Source: Dastarcus helophoroides
Lineage: Eukaryota; Arthropoda; Insecta; Coleoptera; Bothrideridae
Length of the DNA stretch: 64,000 nt
Direction of reading: 5' to 3'
NCBI GenBank assembly: GCA_028583605.1
Contig: CM053329.1
Span: forward strand, 33,566,992-33,630,991
Positions 44,241 through 56,640 of the stretch are shown here, in pieces. Below the pieces are notes generated by a model that saw nothing but the letters and a program-made list of their open reading frames with translations, was not told the DNA's origin and ran no database searches. Position 1 is the first letter of the stretch. The number at the start of each line of letters is the position of its first letter. Position numbers and translations under genes: made by a program.

Positions 44241-45619
44241 GGAAGTCGAAACGCTAACTTCGTTTTGTGAAGCAATTGATATGTTATAAAAATTACTAGC
44301 AAAGAAAAGCGTGTTTAACTATTTTAAATTTAAAATCAGAAGATATATGTGCAAATTGCAAAAAAAACATAAAATTTATTTATTTAAACTTTAACCCGAA
44401 GAGAAGAGGGTGGGGGACGGGGAAGAAGGGAGGGAAGGAGAAGGAATAGAAGAAGAAGAAAATTAGAGAAAGTACAAAAAGTTCACGAAATATCTTTTGT
44501 CTCAACTGAAGGACACAGCCTTCATGGATATCATCGTGCAGTATTAAAGGAAGAAACTGCTAATGAATAATTGTACCAACAAAGGTGAAGACAATTTCAA
44601 TTCCCCCCCCCCCCAGCAGTCTGGTGAATTGGTAATTTTTGGAATGTATTTGATGGTCACCAATTATTGGAATGTAGGTGTTTTATTCGCTGGTTCTTTA
44701 CTCTTTTTCATCCAGTTCGAGCTGCTAAAAACTCTACATAGCATGTATTCACTATTTGAGAAAAAAAATTTCTCTGATCTAGTCTTAGCCAAACCACCGA
44801 TTAAGGATTGCAGTTTTTTTTATTTTTTTCTTTCTTTTTGTAGATTTGAAGTGCGATTAAACTAAAAGACATTTTCCACAACTCCATCTGGTTTTTTTTA
44901 ACCAAACAAATTAGAAGCATTAGGATGCAAAACTGTGCAAACTGTGTCTAAAAACGTAATCCAAAGGAATTGGATTTTTCATGCGTTTAACTTATTTTCT
45001 CCAAAATCTTTAGCACCACATAAAACTTTGAAAGGTTAGAAATGACTACACAACCACAAAATTCAGAAATTCACATTGCTCTCTTAGTGCAAAAATCTCT
45101 TAGTACAAAAATGTCCCCATTGCAAGATTTTGTTACAGCTTTAGAAAGAGATTTTACAAGAGAATATTAATGAAATAACAGCAATAGGTGCCAACTTAAA
45201 ATTGACATAGATGGAATTAAACTAAATTCTGATAATGAGCAGGCAAATCCTGTTGTCTATCTTTATCAACTACTCGAAAAGTACCACCTTTTGCAATTGA
45301 TTCCTATGAAATCTTATAGCGAGCCGCCACTGAATTTATTACTTGTTGAATGCGGAGTCCATTAAATAGAACCAGTTTTTTTTTCACATGTTTGTACAAA
45401 TTTAATTCGATTGTTTCCAAATTTGTACTTATTGCTGTTGCGCTGTTGTAACAGCTTTCGCGCGACCAAGCTGTTCAACAATTCGATTTTAACTGTACAC
45501 AATTGACGTTACATTTCACCTAAGTTAATGAATACATTTTGGCAATTTAGAAATCGAATGGCATGCTTTAAATTCTTAAAATATTCGGTTCGATCACATA
45601 GTCGTCGAAGTCTCCGCAA

Positions 45620-46192
45620 TTATTGCATATTACTCGCGTTAGTTTCAATTTTTTTCGCTAATTCCGATATAACTTCCCTATAAATAAGCGGATCCATGTT
45701 AGTACCTATCATGACCAAAATCCACCAATCGCCAATGTCGACTTTTCTTGAGATAGCCTCGCAGACTTCGATTGGTATTCCGTGGTTTTTCGCGTGGAGT
45801 ATTCTAGGTCGAATTTTTGGCATAACAATGATGATGACCCTGTAGACAATCAGGCAAGTGAGCATCGTCGCCATGATCATGAACCAAAACCAAATGAATA
45901 TGTAAGTTTTTTCGTTAACTATATTCAAAGGCAAGATGCATAGGCTGTCGTGTTTCTGTATAGTGCCGGAGGCACCATACTTGTGGAATATACACTTGGT
46001 GACCCGAGGGAAGACGTAGACCATTGGATCGACCCGATCCTCTTGTGCTTGTTCGGAGAAGTTCATCACTCTCCATCCGTACGAAAGGAACTCACCGTCG
46101 AAGAATTTATTCATTAAATATAATTGGACTAATATATTTACTAGGCACAGACATTCGCACGCCCAGTAACGTATGGCGTAGAGGTTGTGTCT
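45620..46192 (-). CDS. Innexin, last coding exon (TM3, second extracellular loop, TM4, C-terminus)
   Basis: 190 residues plus stop, after a TTTTCCAG acceptor at 46193. Phase 0 with the preceding exon. The exon begins RHNLYAIRYWACECL: TM3 is about exon residues 4-27. The second extracellular loop carries the two conserved cysteines (VFPRVTKC and HDSLC, 17 residues apart) and HKYGASGTIQKHDSLCILPL, very close to the innexin consensus. TM4 is about residues 97-123 (YIFIWFWFMIMATMLTCLIV). A cytoplasmic tail of about 65 residues contains VDIGDWWILVMIGTNMDPLI and YREVI. Innexins build invertebrate gap junctions (or hemichannels) in the plasma membrane. No break is seen. Which paralogue (inx2/inx3-like or other) cannot be told. 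Confidence 0.95.
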   Translation of the reverse strand, partial: RHNLYAIRYWACECLCLVNILVQLYLMNKFFDGEFLSYGWRVMNFSEQAQEDRVDPMVYVFPRVTKCIFHKYGASGTIQKHDSLCILPLNIVNEKTYIFIWFWFMIMATMLTCLIVYRVIIIVMPKIRPRILHAKNHGIPIEVCEAISRKVDIGDWWILVMIGTNMDPLIYREVISELAKKIETNASNMQ

Positions 46193-47124
46193 CTGGAAAA
46201 GAAATCATCGCGTTAATGCTGTGCGTGACATAATGTTATTGTGTGGTCAAGGAGATTGTGGTGTTAGTAACCTTCGATTTATGTTTGCATATGTACATGT
46301 TTTTCATCAGTAATTCAATTATACTACCAATCAAAGTGATGAAAGATGTTGTACACATTATATTTTTCTCTAGACAAAGCACACTCAAGTGGTGTTTATT
46401 CATATCAGTTTTATTTCCCTGGAAATATATTCTAAGTGCATTATTCCTCGGCAGATAACGTGAGTTCCTTTAAAAAAGTAACCCCTGCCGCATCATTTTT
46501 TTATCTGGTTTACATTTTAACTCTATGCTAAGAAGTAACTCAAGATTTCGGTCATTATTTGCTGAGAAAGAAAAAATATTATAAATCGATCAAAATTCGG
46601 CCGAAATCGAAACCAAAACTTGTTTAAAAAATTACATTATAACCCCAAGTCTAGTATGCACGTCCTGGATTTATAACAACTTAGCGTATGTCTCAACAGT
46701 TTTAGCACAAAATACTTAACCACGCTTTTTTATAATAAATAGTTTTATTCGAACTTATATTATTTACTGCAATTGACAGCTTAGTAAAGCTGTAATTAAC
46801 AGCTTAGTAAATTAAAAAATTACTTCTTTAAACCAAAGGAGGTCAGTGAGTTAAATGAGTTCAATGAGGAGCAATTTTCTGCGAATGTCAATCATTAGAT
46901 TTAGGTAGCTTTAAAATCAACATCAACTACGAGTAGATTAGATTACACTTGATTATATATGGATCGTTTCGTCCACCCCACACCCCCACACCTCGACCTA
47001 AAGAGATCTTTTGTGCATACCCTGTTCTATGTAGTTCCCAGGTTCAAACTCTTGTAAAAGTTTATTATGGACCTGGGATTAATTTTTTCCTTATCTGAGG
47101 GGTCTAAGGACGCATCCATCCGAG
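46193..47124. other. Innexin intron, no further feature
   Basis: Intronic sequence between the last exon and the LINE. AT-rich, nothing recognised. Confidence 0.6.
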
Positions 47125-49035
47125 TTAAGACGTGCCTTTGCGTGCAAGCGCATCACACTTGCATAGCACATGTTCTGCAGTCTCCACAGCTTCTGCGCAA
47201 AAGCGACATAGGTCTGTTTCAGCTGGACCCATTTTCTTGAGGTAGTGACTCATAGAGCAACATCCTCTTGAGAGGCCGGTTAGTATCCTCAATTCGAATT
47301 TGTTGAGTTCTAAGTAGACCTTACCTCAAGCGTTCCAAATATGAATCTTTTCGCCTGTCGTAGTCCTGTATATGATCGCCAGTGGGAAATTCTTGTCTTT
47401 GCTTCCCATTTTTTGACCTCATTGTTGATTTGACTTTTAGGAAAACTAAATACCGGTTCAGGTCCAAGAAATGACGATGCAGATCCTTCTCTAGCGGAGC
47501 TTCCTTCCCTTGTATTCCTTTGTGCCCTGGCACCCACTTAAAGTTGCTCCTGTTGTGTTTATCTAGTTGCTTTAGAGTTTGTTGACAGTCCCAAACTAGC
47601 TTGGATTTGACAATGCAGCTGCTGAGAGCCTTTACTGCCCCTTGACTGTCACAGTTAATGTAGATCTTTCTTCCTTTCAGGTTTCTTCGAAGACACTCCT
47701 AGGTGCAGAGTTCTATTGCATGTATTTCGGTTTCAAAGACAGTTGGGTCTTTTTCATAGGCTTTAGAGAACCTATAGTTAATGCTATAAATTGCCACTCC
47801 ATCTATAAGCCAGATGGATAATTTGTGTTTTTGTTCAGGCACTGATTGAGCGTCAGTGTGGCTATTTAAGTTCACTTCAAGAAATGCTCAAATTCCTACC
47901 TGGGTTGCATATAATCAACCGATCTTGCTAAAATCACAGGGTTACATTCTTTGAGGCAAAGGCTCTATCTTTAAACTGTTTTCATTGCAGTAATCTTGAG
48001 GCTCCTTTGATTGCCTTCCACTTCACTAAAACGTGGAGAGGAGTTGGACCTAGCATTACCTCCATTGCTGCTGTTAGGCAGGTGTTCATATGCCCAGATA
48101 TGCGTACCTTTGAACTATGTTCAGTTGTTTTTGTTCTGTCTTTTTCGTTATTTTTGGCCACCATACTAAAGAAGAAATCTATATGACCAGTAGATCATTT
48201 TCGGTTTCAGACCCAAGGTTTTGCTGAATAGTCTGCGGTACGTCCAGAACGCTATCGTGGCTCACTTGATTATTCGAGTCAAATGAGGATTTCAGGGGAG
48301 CTTCTGGTCTACGAGTATTTCTAGATATTTAATCTCACTTGAGAAGTTAATTTTAACTCCATTTATAGTGGTAGCTGTCAGATTTATCTTCTCTTCGTGA
48401 AAGGAATTATTATTGTTTTATTTGCGTTTACACTTAACCCTTGTTTTGAACACCAGTTGTGAATTATGTTTTGGGCTTTTTGCATTAAATTCGACAGGAT
48501 ATTATCGTTCTTACCCTCGATAATAACAGTGTAATATCATCTTCATAATCTATTGCTTCAAAGCTCGAGTAGTGCAGTATATTTAGAAGGTCATCAACCA
48601 CGATAGATCATAGCAGTTGAGATAAAACACCTCCTTGGGGACAACCCCTTGCTCCGCTCTCTGTGACTGAATCACTACCTGAGGTTGCTTTAATTCTCCT
48701 ACCATCTATCAGGGGGACGATCCAGTCAATAGTAGGTTTCTAAAAACCTTTTTTGATAGCTGCTGACTTTATAAATTTATATGAGGTGTTTCTAAAAGCA
48801 CCCTCTATGTCTATAAATCCACAAAAAGCTATTTCTTTATTTGAGTATGCACTTTCTATCTTTTTGACAAGATTGTGTAAGGCTGTCTCTGTGGCGTGAG
48901 GCAAGAATGCGTGCTCTCACCTACCGTATTTAATCATAATCAGTTCTTCTTGATAGGCAAATTGATGTTTATAAAGCGGATTCTTTGACAGTGCTTCGCT
49001 TCTAATGTGTTGGTTCATCATTTTCTCCGTTTTTT
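47125..49035 (-). pseudogene. I/R1-type LINE with RNase H, 5'-truncated
   Basis: On the minus strand from about 49030: RT fingers (MMNQHIRSEALSKNPLYKHQ, ATETALHNLVKKIESAY), FIDIEGAFRNTSYKFI where the palm Asp is replaced by Arg (consensus GAFDNTS), GCPQGGVLSQLL, and the active-site box YEDD (IDYEDDITLLL, about 48540). Then the RNase H domain (VFETEIHAIELC, YINCDSQGAVKAL, KWVPGHKGIQGKE, about 47740-47500), and a C-terminal C-x2-C-x8-H-x4-C knuckle (CRFCAEAVETAEHVLCKC, about 47180), with the stop at 47125-47127. Only a few stops and frameshifts. The endonuclease part is missing. It lies in the innexin intron in the same orientation as the gene. Confidence 0.85.
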
Positions 49036-51434
49036 TTTTAAGAAATGACCTTACACTAACTACGTGTATCTTTTTTAACTCTATTCATTAATTTTTGTTT
49101 GTTTTTGCTTGCCTTCTCCATCATATACTTCGAGAGATAAAAGTACTCAAACATCTTCAATTGGATGGGCCTGGAGCAAATAGGGAGATTACAGTTTCGC
49201 AGAACCAAAGGTTAGCAAATGGTGAAAAAAGAGTGGAAACAGAGGGGATATATTAAAGAATGTGTGACCACAGTTGTTTTTGTAAACGACCATCACGATA
49301 AAGGCACAATTGAAGATTGATCCAAAATTTTTGGGTACTTTCAACTCGCAAAGCGAATGATGTGAGGTGGTCAATAGAAAACAAAACAGCTTATGCGTAG
49401 AATTTTCAGAAAAATACCCTAAGTTGATGTTTAAATCGCCCAAATCCTAACGGTTGAGATGAACAGAAAATTGCGCCTCTTTGAACAGAATAGACCCCTT
49501 TATTTAATTAAACCTAATAACTTTGTTAATTATGGCAAATGATATAAATTTAAATCAAGTTATTTATTACAAAAGATTATCGTTAAATATTTTGTGCCAA
49601 AACATTTGAGGCAAACGTTATTCGGGTTAAAGCATTAATTTTTTCTTTGTTGGTGCTATATAATAAACTAAAATTATCGCATTTAACGTCCTTTTAATAA
49701 AATATTTAAATTTTCCTAACCATGTATAAATAATAAATATCCTCGATTTTTTTTAATTTCGACATTTTTTAAATATTTTAACTTTTTTGAAAATTCTGAC
49801 TGAAGATCTATATCTTTTTCAAAAACATTTTAAAAACTCCAATTCTTTTTTGAATCTTTCTTTTTTTAAAATGGGTATTTTCGGTTTTTTTATGGAAAAT
49901 TTCTATTTTTTTTTTGAAATTTCAACATTCAAAAATGTTTATTTTTTTCCACTTTCGAATTTCGATTTTTTTTAAATTATAGATACGTATCCTGGAAATA
50001 TCTAAACCTTTTTAAAAATTGCGACTGTCCCAAAATTTTACCTTTTTTAAAAACCACATCCTTCAAAATGTTGACCTTTTCCCAAACTTTTAATTATTTG
50101 TACTTTAAAAATTTCGATTCTTTCAGAATTTTGACTTTTCCTTGAAATTTTTACTTTTTTGCATCTTTCGAAAAATTCTTTTTTTAAACATGAAATTATC
50201 TTTCCCACAATTGCGACTTTAACATTCAAAGTCCTATTTTAAAATAATTTTGATATTTGAACACATATATTCCTTAATTGATATTAAACCTTGCGATTTT
50301 TGCTGCTTTCCAAAAAGTTTCCATTTTAAACTCAAAATTTGTAATTTTCTGGAAATTTTCACTATATGTTTTTTCGAAATTCACATTTTAATTTCAGTTT
50401 TCACCTTTTCCTCAAAATTCCGAATTTATATTTTGTGACCTTCCACTTTCGATCTAAAAATCCAATTTTGACGTCCTGTAAATTTGGATTTTATGTTTAA
50501 AATTATACTTTTTTTTCGAAATTTATGGGATAAATTCCAAAATATTCAAAGCATTTGAATTTTATTCAAAATTCTGAATTTGAACTTGTCGAAATTTTCA
50601 CTTAAAACGCCATTTTCAAGAAAGATGTTGAAATATCCAGTTAAATTCGTTAAAAATGCCCACTTATTTCTCTAAATTTTGATTTCATCATCAACAAAGT
50701 TTAAAATTTCGACCCTTATCTTTGAATTTTTTCGAATTGTTGATTTTTATTAATAATAATCTATTTATACACGAGTATCTAAATCGAAGACTCGAGTTTC
50801 AGATTTCGCAATTGAAATCAAATGCGAATATTTTTTAAAGCTTTTGCAGTTTTTTCTGAAATGCAGGATTCCTTTCTCAAATTTTTAAACATAAATTTCG
50901 AACTTTTACATAAAATTTCAATATAATCCCAACATTTCAAAAAAGTTGCAAAAAATTTGAAATATTAATTTTTTTCTAGAAATTTCGAACGTTTTTCATA
51001 TTAACCTCAACATTTTAAGATTGAGAGGAAATTTTCTTTAAAATTCCAATGTCTCTCTAAATGTCGAACTGAATATTTTAATTTTTTTCTTGAAATGTTG
51101 ATAGCTGGAAATTTCAACTATTTTTCTCGTTTTAAACTTAAAATTTCAAGTAAAATGTCAAAATATTAATATCAAACTCTAAATAACTAAAAATTTTAAG
51201 ACCTTTAGATGAAAATATTTTTCTTAAAGTTTCAATTTTTAAAGTCAAAAGAAATTTTGGAGATTAAAATCGCAATCCAGAGATCTATTACAAATTTAAT
51301 TTTTTTCCAGAAATCTTAATTCTTTTTACATTACACAAAACTGCAACTTAAACTAGAAATTTCAACACTGAAATCGCGAATTTTCAGAAAAATATCGAGT
51401 TTTAGTTAAATTGCTTTCCTGAAAATGTCGTAAT
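49036..51434. repeat. Gene-free A/T-rich degenerate repeat (intron)
   Basis: The diffuse repeat, mainly in the TTTTCAAAATTTCGAC orientation, fills about 49700-51420. No gene recognised. Confidence 0.6.
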
Positions 51435-51436
51435 TA

Positions 51437-52407
51437 CGAGGGTAAATCAAATATGAACCGGAATTTCTATCATGTCACCATAAAGGCATCGGGAATGTGC
51501 GCATACTCTTAGTTATGTTAGGTGGGGATGTCACGTGACTTCCTGCGCTTGAGCGAATTCCGATCTCGCCGTTCGTCAGTTGTATATACAATCAGTGAGC
51601 AAGAGGTTCATCCGCACGTTGCGCAGCGCATTATTATTAAATGTTTTGCGGTTGAAGGTGTAAAGCCCACCAAAATTCTTTGTAGACTAGAAGCACAGTT
51701 TGGGGATACTTGTTTGAAGAGAACTCAAGTGTATGAATGACTCAAAAAATTTTTGGAAAAACGAACTCAAATTGAAAATAAGTCCTATGCCCATCATCCT
51801 CGCGGCCAGGATTAACGCTGTTCAACGCCTTTTGGAATGTGATCGCGATTTAACTGTTGGTGAAATTGCAGCTCAGGCAGGGATAAGCTTTTGAAGTGCG
51901 GAAGAGGCGCGAATTTTCGGTCAGAAATGTGATTTTGCTTCACGAAAATGCCCGCCCCCACTGAGCCAATCTGACACATCAAAAATTAGAGAAAATGAAT
52001 TGAGCAACATTAGAACACCCTCCTCACAGTCCCGACTCATCACCATGAGATTATCATATGTTTGGGTTGCTGAAAAACCTCTAGGAAGTGAGCGATGATG
52101 CTGCTGTTGATAAAGACTGTTCCAGACTACCACTCTATTTGATTTTTAACATGGGCTCTACGTATGAATACAATTATAATTGCGGTAGATTTGGAGCCGA
52201 CAACACTGCACTGTTTATAAGACAGATTTTAGGATCGCAGCTTTATCAGAAGGCGGCTAGAAGGAGGAGTGGAGCTGCTGTTGTCATTACTTCAAAATGT
52301 TTACCTAACGTGGAATGAAGCATCGAAATTTCGTGTGATGTATAATCTTAGATTGCGATTGCGCAAAAACTGCACCGTTGGAAATCCTCATATTTTATTT
52401 ACTCTTT
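51437..52407 (+). mobile_element. Mariner element relic
   Basis: Left end CGAGGGTAAATCAAATATGA at TA (51435-51436). The right end near 52380-52407 is its imperfect inverse, followed by TA (52408-52409). 971 bp against about 1.3 kb for a full mariner. The N-terminus of the transposase reads AQRIIIKCFAVEGVKPTKIL, CRLEAQFGDTCLKRTQVYE, a stop, then decayed. The part with the first catalytic Asp is deleted. LLHENARPH shows the second Asp replaced by Glu, and HPPHSPDSSP, a stop, then DYHMFGLLKNL marks the third Asp block. Dead copy within the innexin intron. Confidence 0.85.
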
Positions 52408-52409
52408 TA

Positions 52410-53604
52410 TTTACAATTTTATTATCCTCCATAATATAATCAAAATGTATAGGAAGGTTTGGCAAGAAATTAAAATCTCTTCGGAAGTATTCTTGAAAAT
52501 ACCTTCGTGTGTTTGACATTGGATATCTCGGCTTCAGCACCACTACGGCTCTTGCGATTTTGCAGGTCTACATGTAACACTATTAGGAACATCTGATAGA
52601 AATTATAGAAATTGTAGAAAATCCATGCACCAGTGAACTACCAAATTAAAAGCAAACATATCAACTTATGATAGATGAATCTTCTCTACTTCTTTAGCAG
52701 AGGTATTCAAGGAATGCACCGATTTTAAATTTCCGTCTACACCAGATAATGTACTCATGCAATACATTCTTCTCTTATCAGGATTAGTTCAGCTACTTAG
52801 TGTTGAATCTGGACGAAAAATTGACAAGATAAGAGATTCCGCGACTTAGTTCAACTGTAGATAAACAAACACAGGATTCTTATTTCATGTAATGGGGTTT
52901 AAAAACCTGACTCTAGTTTCCTCGTGTAGATATTATTGTTAGTTTTTGCGACTAGACAAGTTCATTTATCGCTTGCTGATGTTGTGGCTTGAATATCTCG
53001 AGCGAAGATAATGTAAAACATTGCACTACCTGGGCACGTGATGTCTGAACAAAAGACCTATACTTTGAAATTATGCTTCGTTCAGCAAAATATTCTTGAT
53101 TAGACCAAGTTCAAACAAATCCTGGCTTGCAAATTGTTGCAGGTGTAGCTGAGGATTTTCAATGCATGATGTCATGCGTTTAATGATGACTAAGTTTCGT
53201 CTCATTACATTTCAAATATGACAACGAATTCCAATATTTTTAGGAAATCGCTGTTTATTTCTTAATCTTTGTCACGATTAGGAGAAAGATGAATATTATT
53301 ATATTATGAAATATGACGAACGCGGAGAAAATTACTTGGTATTTAATTAATAGTAATCGTTGACACTGCACTGATGAAAAACTATGATTGTTTTACAGGT
53401 TGGAAACCTTGAACATTTAACATTATTCGTATACTAGCTTTTAACATTACTTGCGAATATTTAACGGAAAAAGTATAGAGCATAGATCAAAGTTCCTATT
53501 TAATTATTAGTTAGCAATTATTATTTGCTACTGTAGTTTTAATTGGTGAAAAATAAGATAACAGGATTGAATTTCTCAAGCATAGTAAAATAAACTGTTA
53601 TTAC
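52410..53604. other. Innexin intron, no feature recognised
   Basis: Nothing recognised apart from AT-rich sequence. Confidence 0.5.
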
Positions 53605-53760
53605 CTTAACATGTCTTATTAAATAATCTATAATGACTTCTTTCTTGGCATTCTTTTTGTTTTCGGGGCATATCCCTATATTCAGCCCCATAACCAACGT
53701 CCTCATGAGACCATCTTCGAAAATATCCCAAAGGACTTTTGGTGTGTAGCATGCGATCGC
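53605..53760 (-). CDS. Innexin, internal exon (end of TM2 and cytoplasmic loop)
   Basis: 52 codons from AIACYTPKVLWDIFEDG to YLIRHVK. The acceptor (TTTCTTGCAG) ends at 53761, and the donor is GTAATAAC after 53605. Both borders are phase 0. It completes TM2 begun in the upstream exon (FVLFFQ|AIACYTPKVLW, as in family members) and carries most of the cytoplasmic loop. The intron to the last exon is about 7.4 kb and contains an I-type LINE and a mariner relic. Confidence 0.92.
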
Positions 53761-54191
53761 CTGCAAGAAAAAAAGCGATAAAGCGATAAATAGATCAACA
53801 AACAAATCAATAAACAGCCCCAAAATCACCAAAAAATTAAGAAATTGAATTATTTTAACTCGAGTTTTCACCACTAGTACCTTTGAGAAAGGAACCAAAT
53901 ATGATTTAAAGTTTTTTTCAATCGAAAAAAGTTACAGCGAATTTTAGAAAATGACTTTTTTCCTAATAAAATCCCAGTATTCAATTGTTTTCTCAATGGG
54001 CAAAAATGTCTACACTATTTTACCCATTTAATCGATCTTCCACTAATAACGAAGATAAACATGTTATCCCACGTCTAGTGGAACGTATTTGATTGTAGAT
54101 TTGTGTGGGGTCGTTTGACTGCTTAAAGTGTTTCTTCATTTCGACAAACTTAATTCTTTTATGAATTACTAGTGGAACATACTGTATAGCA

Positions 54192-54535
54192 AAATTTGAA
54201 ATACAAATCTTGTCCCTTGAAACAAAGAAACATTAAAAAACACAACAAAGGTTGCTCTAACGGGTTAAGCTATCAGCTTCAGAGAGATACTCTCGAAAGA
54301 TGATAGCTTGGCTATCGAAACAAGATTAAAAGACACAATGAGATTAAAAAAAAACACAACAAATGTTGCTCTAACGCGTTAAGCTATCATCTTTAAAGAG
54401 ATACTCTCTGAAGATGAAAGCTTGGCTGTCGAAATGCGTTTGAGCAACCTTTGTTGTGTTTTTTATTCTTTCTTGGTTTCAGGAGACAAGATTTGTATTT
54501 CAGTTTTTGAAGATAATCAAGGAGTAGTCCGCCTG
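54192..54535. mobile_element. Complex of PLE-tail-like repeats (locus 5)
   Basis: Two head-to-head arrangements in a row: minus (54194-54285), a plus piece with AAAGATGATAGCTTGGCTATCGAAAC (54293-54320), minus (about 54350-54405) and plus (about 54408-54530). The last plus copy has CTGAAGATGAAAGC and GAAATGCG, so its core is mutated. Lies in the innexin intron. Confidence 0.65.
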
Positions 54536-56532
54536 GCCAAAAAAAAAATAATAGTAATAAAAAAATACTGTACAGCTTTAAATTTAACAAGACAACGCAT
54601 CTAAAGATCTGAATTGCCAATAGAACTCCCTTACAGCTTTAAAATTTGAAGAAAACGCACCTGGAGTATTCAAGGAATTCCTCTACAGCTTTAAGTTTCA
54701 AAAATATTGATCTAGAACTAGTCCCCATCCAACATCTTAAATCATCGACGAAACTCATCTCAACTCAACTTTAAAAGACTTATAGAAACATTAACTCTTT
54801 AACTAAAATCAGCCTAATGCTCTAATTCACTCCGAGTTCTAAGGCCTAAAAAGTTCCATCTGCAGCTTTAAAATGTTAATCTGGAGCTCTAAAATATCGA
54901 GGAAACTGCATTGGTGATCTAAACTCATCTGACGTTTTAAAGAAAGCCAACTAAAGTAAAGTGTCTAAATGAAGTTCCAAATTTTTAGAAAAAAAATCTT
55001 TAAGACTTAACTTCTTAGGAAAACCAAAAATGAAATCTGTTAATTTTTAGAAAAATTCAAAACATTAAGGAAATGTATCTGGATCTGTAAAGTCTACAGG
55101 CTACACAGCTATCGCTCTAAATTAGCAAGAAATTTGATCTAGAATATCATTTTTTGTTTTCATTTTCTGTTTATTTTATTGGAATCTGGTCCTTGGTTAT
55201 CTTCAAAAACTGAAATACAAATCTTATCTCCTGAAACCAAGAAAGATTAACAAACACAACAAAGGTTGCTCTAACGTCTAGCGTCTCGATAGCCAAGCTA
55301 TCATCTTTAGAGAGATACAGTATCTCTCTGAAGACGATAGCTTGGCTAGCAAAACGCGTTAGTTGTGTTTTTTTTATCTTTCTTGATTTCAGAGAACAAG
55401 ATTTATATTTCAATTCTAAAACATCATATTATTAAAAGAACCTTTTTCAAAAAACAGTGCTTTTAAAGGAAAATCCACAATGTTAAATTCCCAACACAAT
55501 TCTCCTAAAGCTCCTAATAATCGAGTAAATTCATCTAAAGCACGAGAATTCCCAAGAGTATTTATTGCTTTAAAGCTTTAAGTACACTCATGCAGAGCTC
55601 TAAAATTTTAAGAAAACTATTCGATATTTAATTGTCAAGTAAATTCCTTAGAGTTCGTAAGTCTTAAGCAAAACCATATAGCCAGTCGACTGAAGGCGCT
55701 ACTTGACAATTAGATCGGTTTTCTTGATCGTTTCACTAAATTGTAGAACTTTCAATGAATGGTTTTGACAATTTAGCATTTTAGAGGCTCATGCTCAAAA
55801 ATTGAAAAACCTTAAAAGAGTTGTTTAAAACTGAAGGTCCTGGAACATTTTCCTTGCCAACTTGATGGATTTTCTTGACAATTTAGTGAAATTGTCAAAT
55901 AACCCATCTAATTGTTAAAAAAAAAAGATTCTAAAGGTAAGATCCTAGAACATGTTTCTTGACAGTAGATGGGTTTTATTGACAATTTAATCAATACAAT
56001 TGTTGACATTTCCAACCTTTACTTCGTGGAATCTTTAATATTCATAATAATATAATAATATTCAATACAATTGTCAAGGAAACTGTTCCAGGATCTTCAG
56101 TTTTAAACACACCCTTTTAAAGACCCTCAAATTGTTAAGTATGAGCCTATAAAACGCTAAATTTTCAAAACTATTCATCAAAAGCTCTAAACTCTGAAAG
56201 AATACATTTGCAGAACTTAAGTGCCAAGAGGATTCAGTAAAGAGCTCAACTCTCTCTTAATTTGCTGAAGAAACTTCATATTTTCTGCATATTTTTATAC
56301 TCGTACTTTTAATTTTTGTTACTCTCTGGGCCGATTAATATAATTTCTATTATTTTGAATGAGATGTGGAATATATCCCCTTAAAATATGGAATTCGACA
56401 GCCGGAAAGAACAGATTATGTTCCATAATAAGAATGCTTATTGATTTAGTATTACGAGATATTTGGAAAGCTTTCTCTTGAAATTATTCAATTGTACTCC
56501 AAAAAACATTCTACTTAACTAAAATAGCTTAC
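54536..56532. repeat. Innexin intron with degenerate CTCTAAA-type repeat
   Basis: Repeated variants of AGAGCTCTAAAATTTTAAG about every 30-60 bp. A related texture continues to about 58700. No gene apart from the innexin exon. Confidence 0.5.
55178..55420. mobile_element. Head-to-head pair of PLE-tail-like repeats (locus 6)
   Basis: A minus-strand copy (about 55180-55310) and a plus-strand copy (55322-55420) meet 5' to 5' in GAGAGATACAGTATCTCTCT. The plus core is CTCT-CTGAAGA-CGATAGC-TTG-GCTAGC-AAAAC; the loss of GAAA suggests it is inactive. Confidence 0.7.
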
Positions 56533-56640
56533 CTGAAAAAATAAGACGAAGCACACCCACTGGTAATACGTGTAGTATTTTTGAGCACTTTCATCATTGA
56601 AATCATTAGCAATACCGGGATGAGCGACCTCATTTCCCAC
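56533..56640 (-). CDS. Innexin, upstream exon (end of extracellular loop 1, start of TM2)
   Basis: 36 codons between acceptor TTTTTTTCAG (ending 56641) and donor GTAAGC (from 56532), phase 0 on both sides. VGNEVAHPGIAN belongs to the first extracellular loop. YYTYYQWVCFVLFFQ contains the YYQWV signature at the start of TM2. The exon(s) for the N-terminus, TM1 and the first loop cysteines should lie further right on the minus strand. I did not find them up to 64000, so they may be outside the window. Confidence 0.92.

Larger units (their letters stand above)
40286..45340. mobile_element. hAT-type element (ends only), about 5 kb
   Basis: Ends CAGTGGAGGCTCGC at 40294 and, on the other strand, CAGTGGCGGCTCGC at 45332 form a 14-bp terminal inverted repeat with one mismatch. 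Both are bordered by the perfect 8-bp duplication AATTTATT (40286-40293, 45333-45340). An 8-bp duplication and CAGNGG ends are hAT hallmarks. Inside I find no hAT transposase: the interior is mainly the diffuse A/T repeat, two local tandem arrays (43320-43760, 43790-44240), a PLE-tail-like pair (43130-43255), and near the right end a purine-rich tract (44400-44465), a C-run near 44605 and an open frame at 44563-44865 with no known domain. It may be a non-autonomous element that captured or accumulated repeats. Confidence 0.75.

Noticed and set aside
44563..44865. 100-codon frame with hydrophobic segments near the right end of the hAT shell
   Set aside because: No known domain, a C-run and T-runs inside, and no similarity to hAT transposase that I can see.
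49798..49830. CTGAAGA followed by a short palindrome, as another hammerhead
   Set aside because: No GAAA and no helix I partner after the hairpin.
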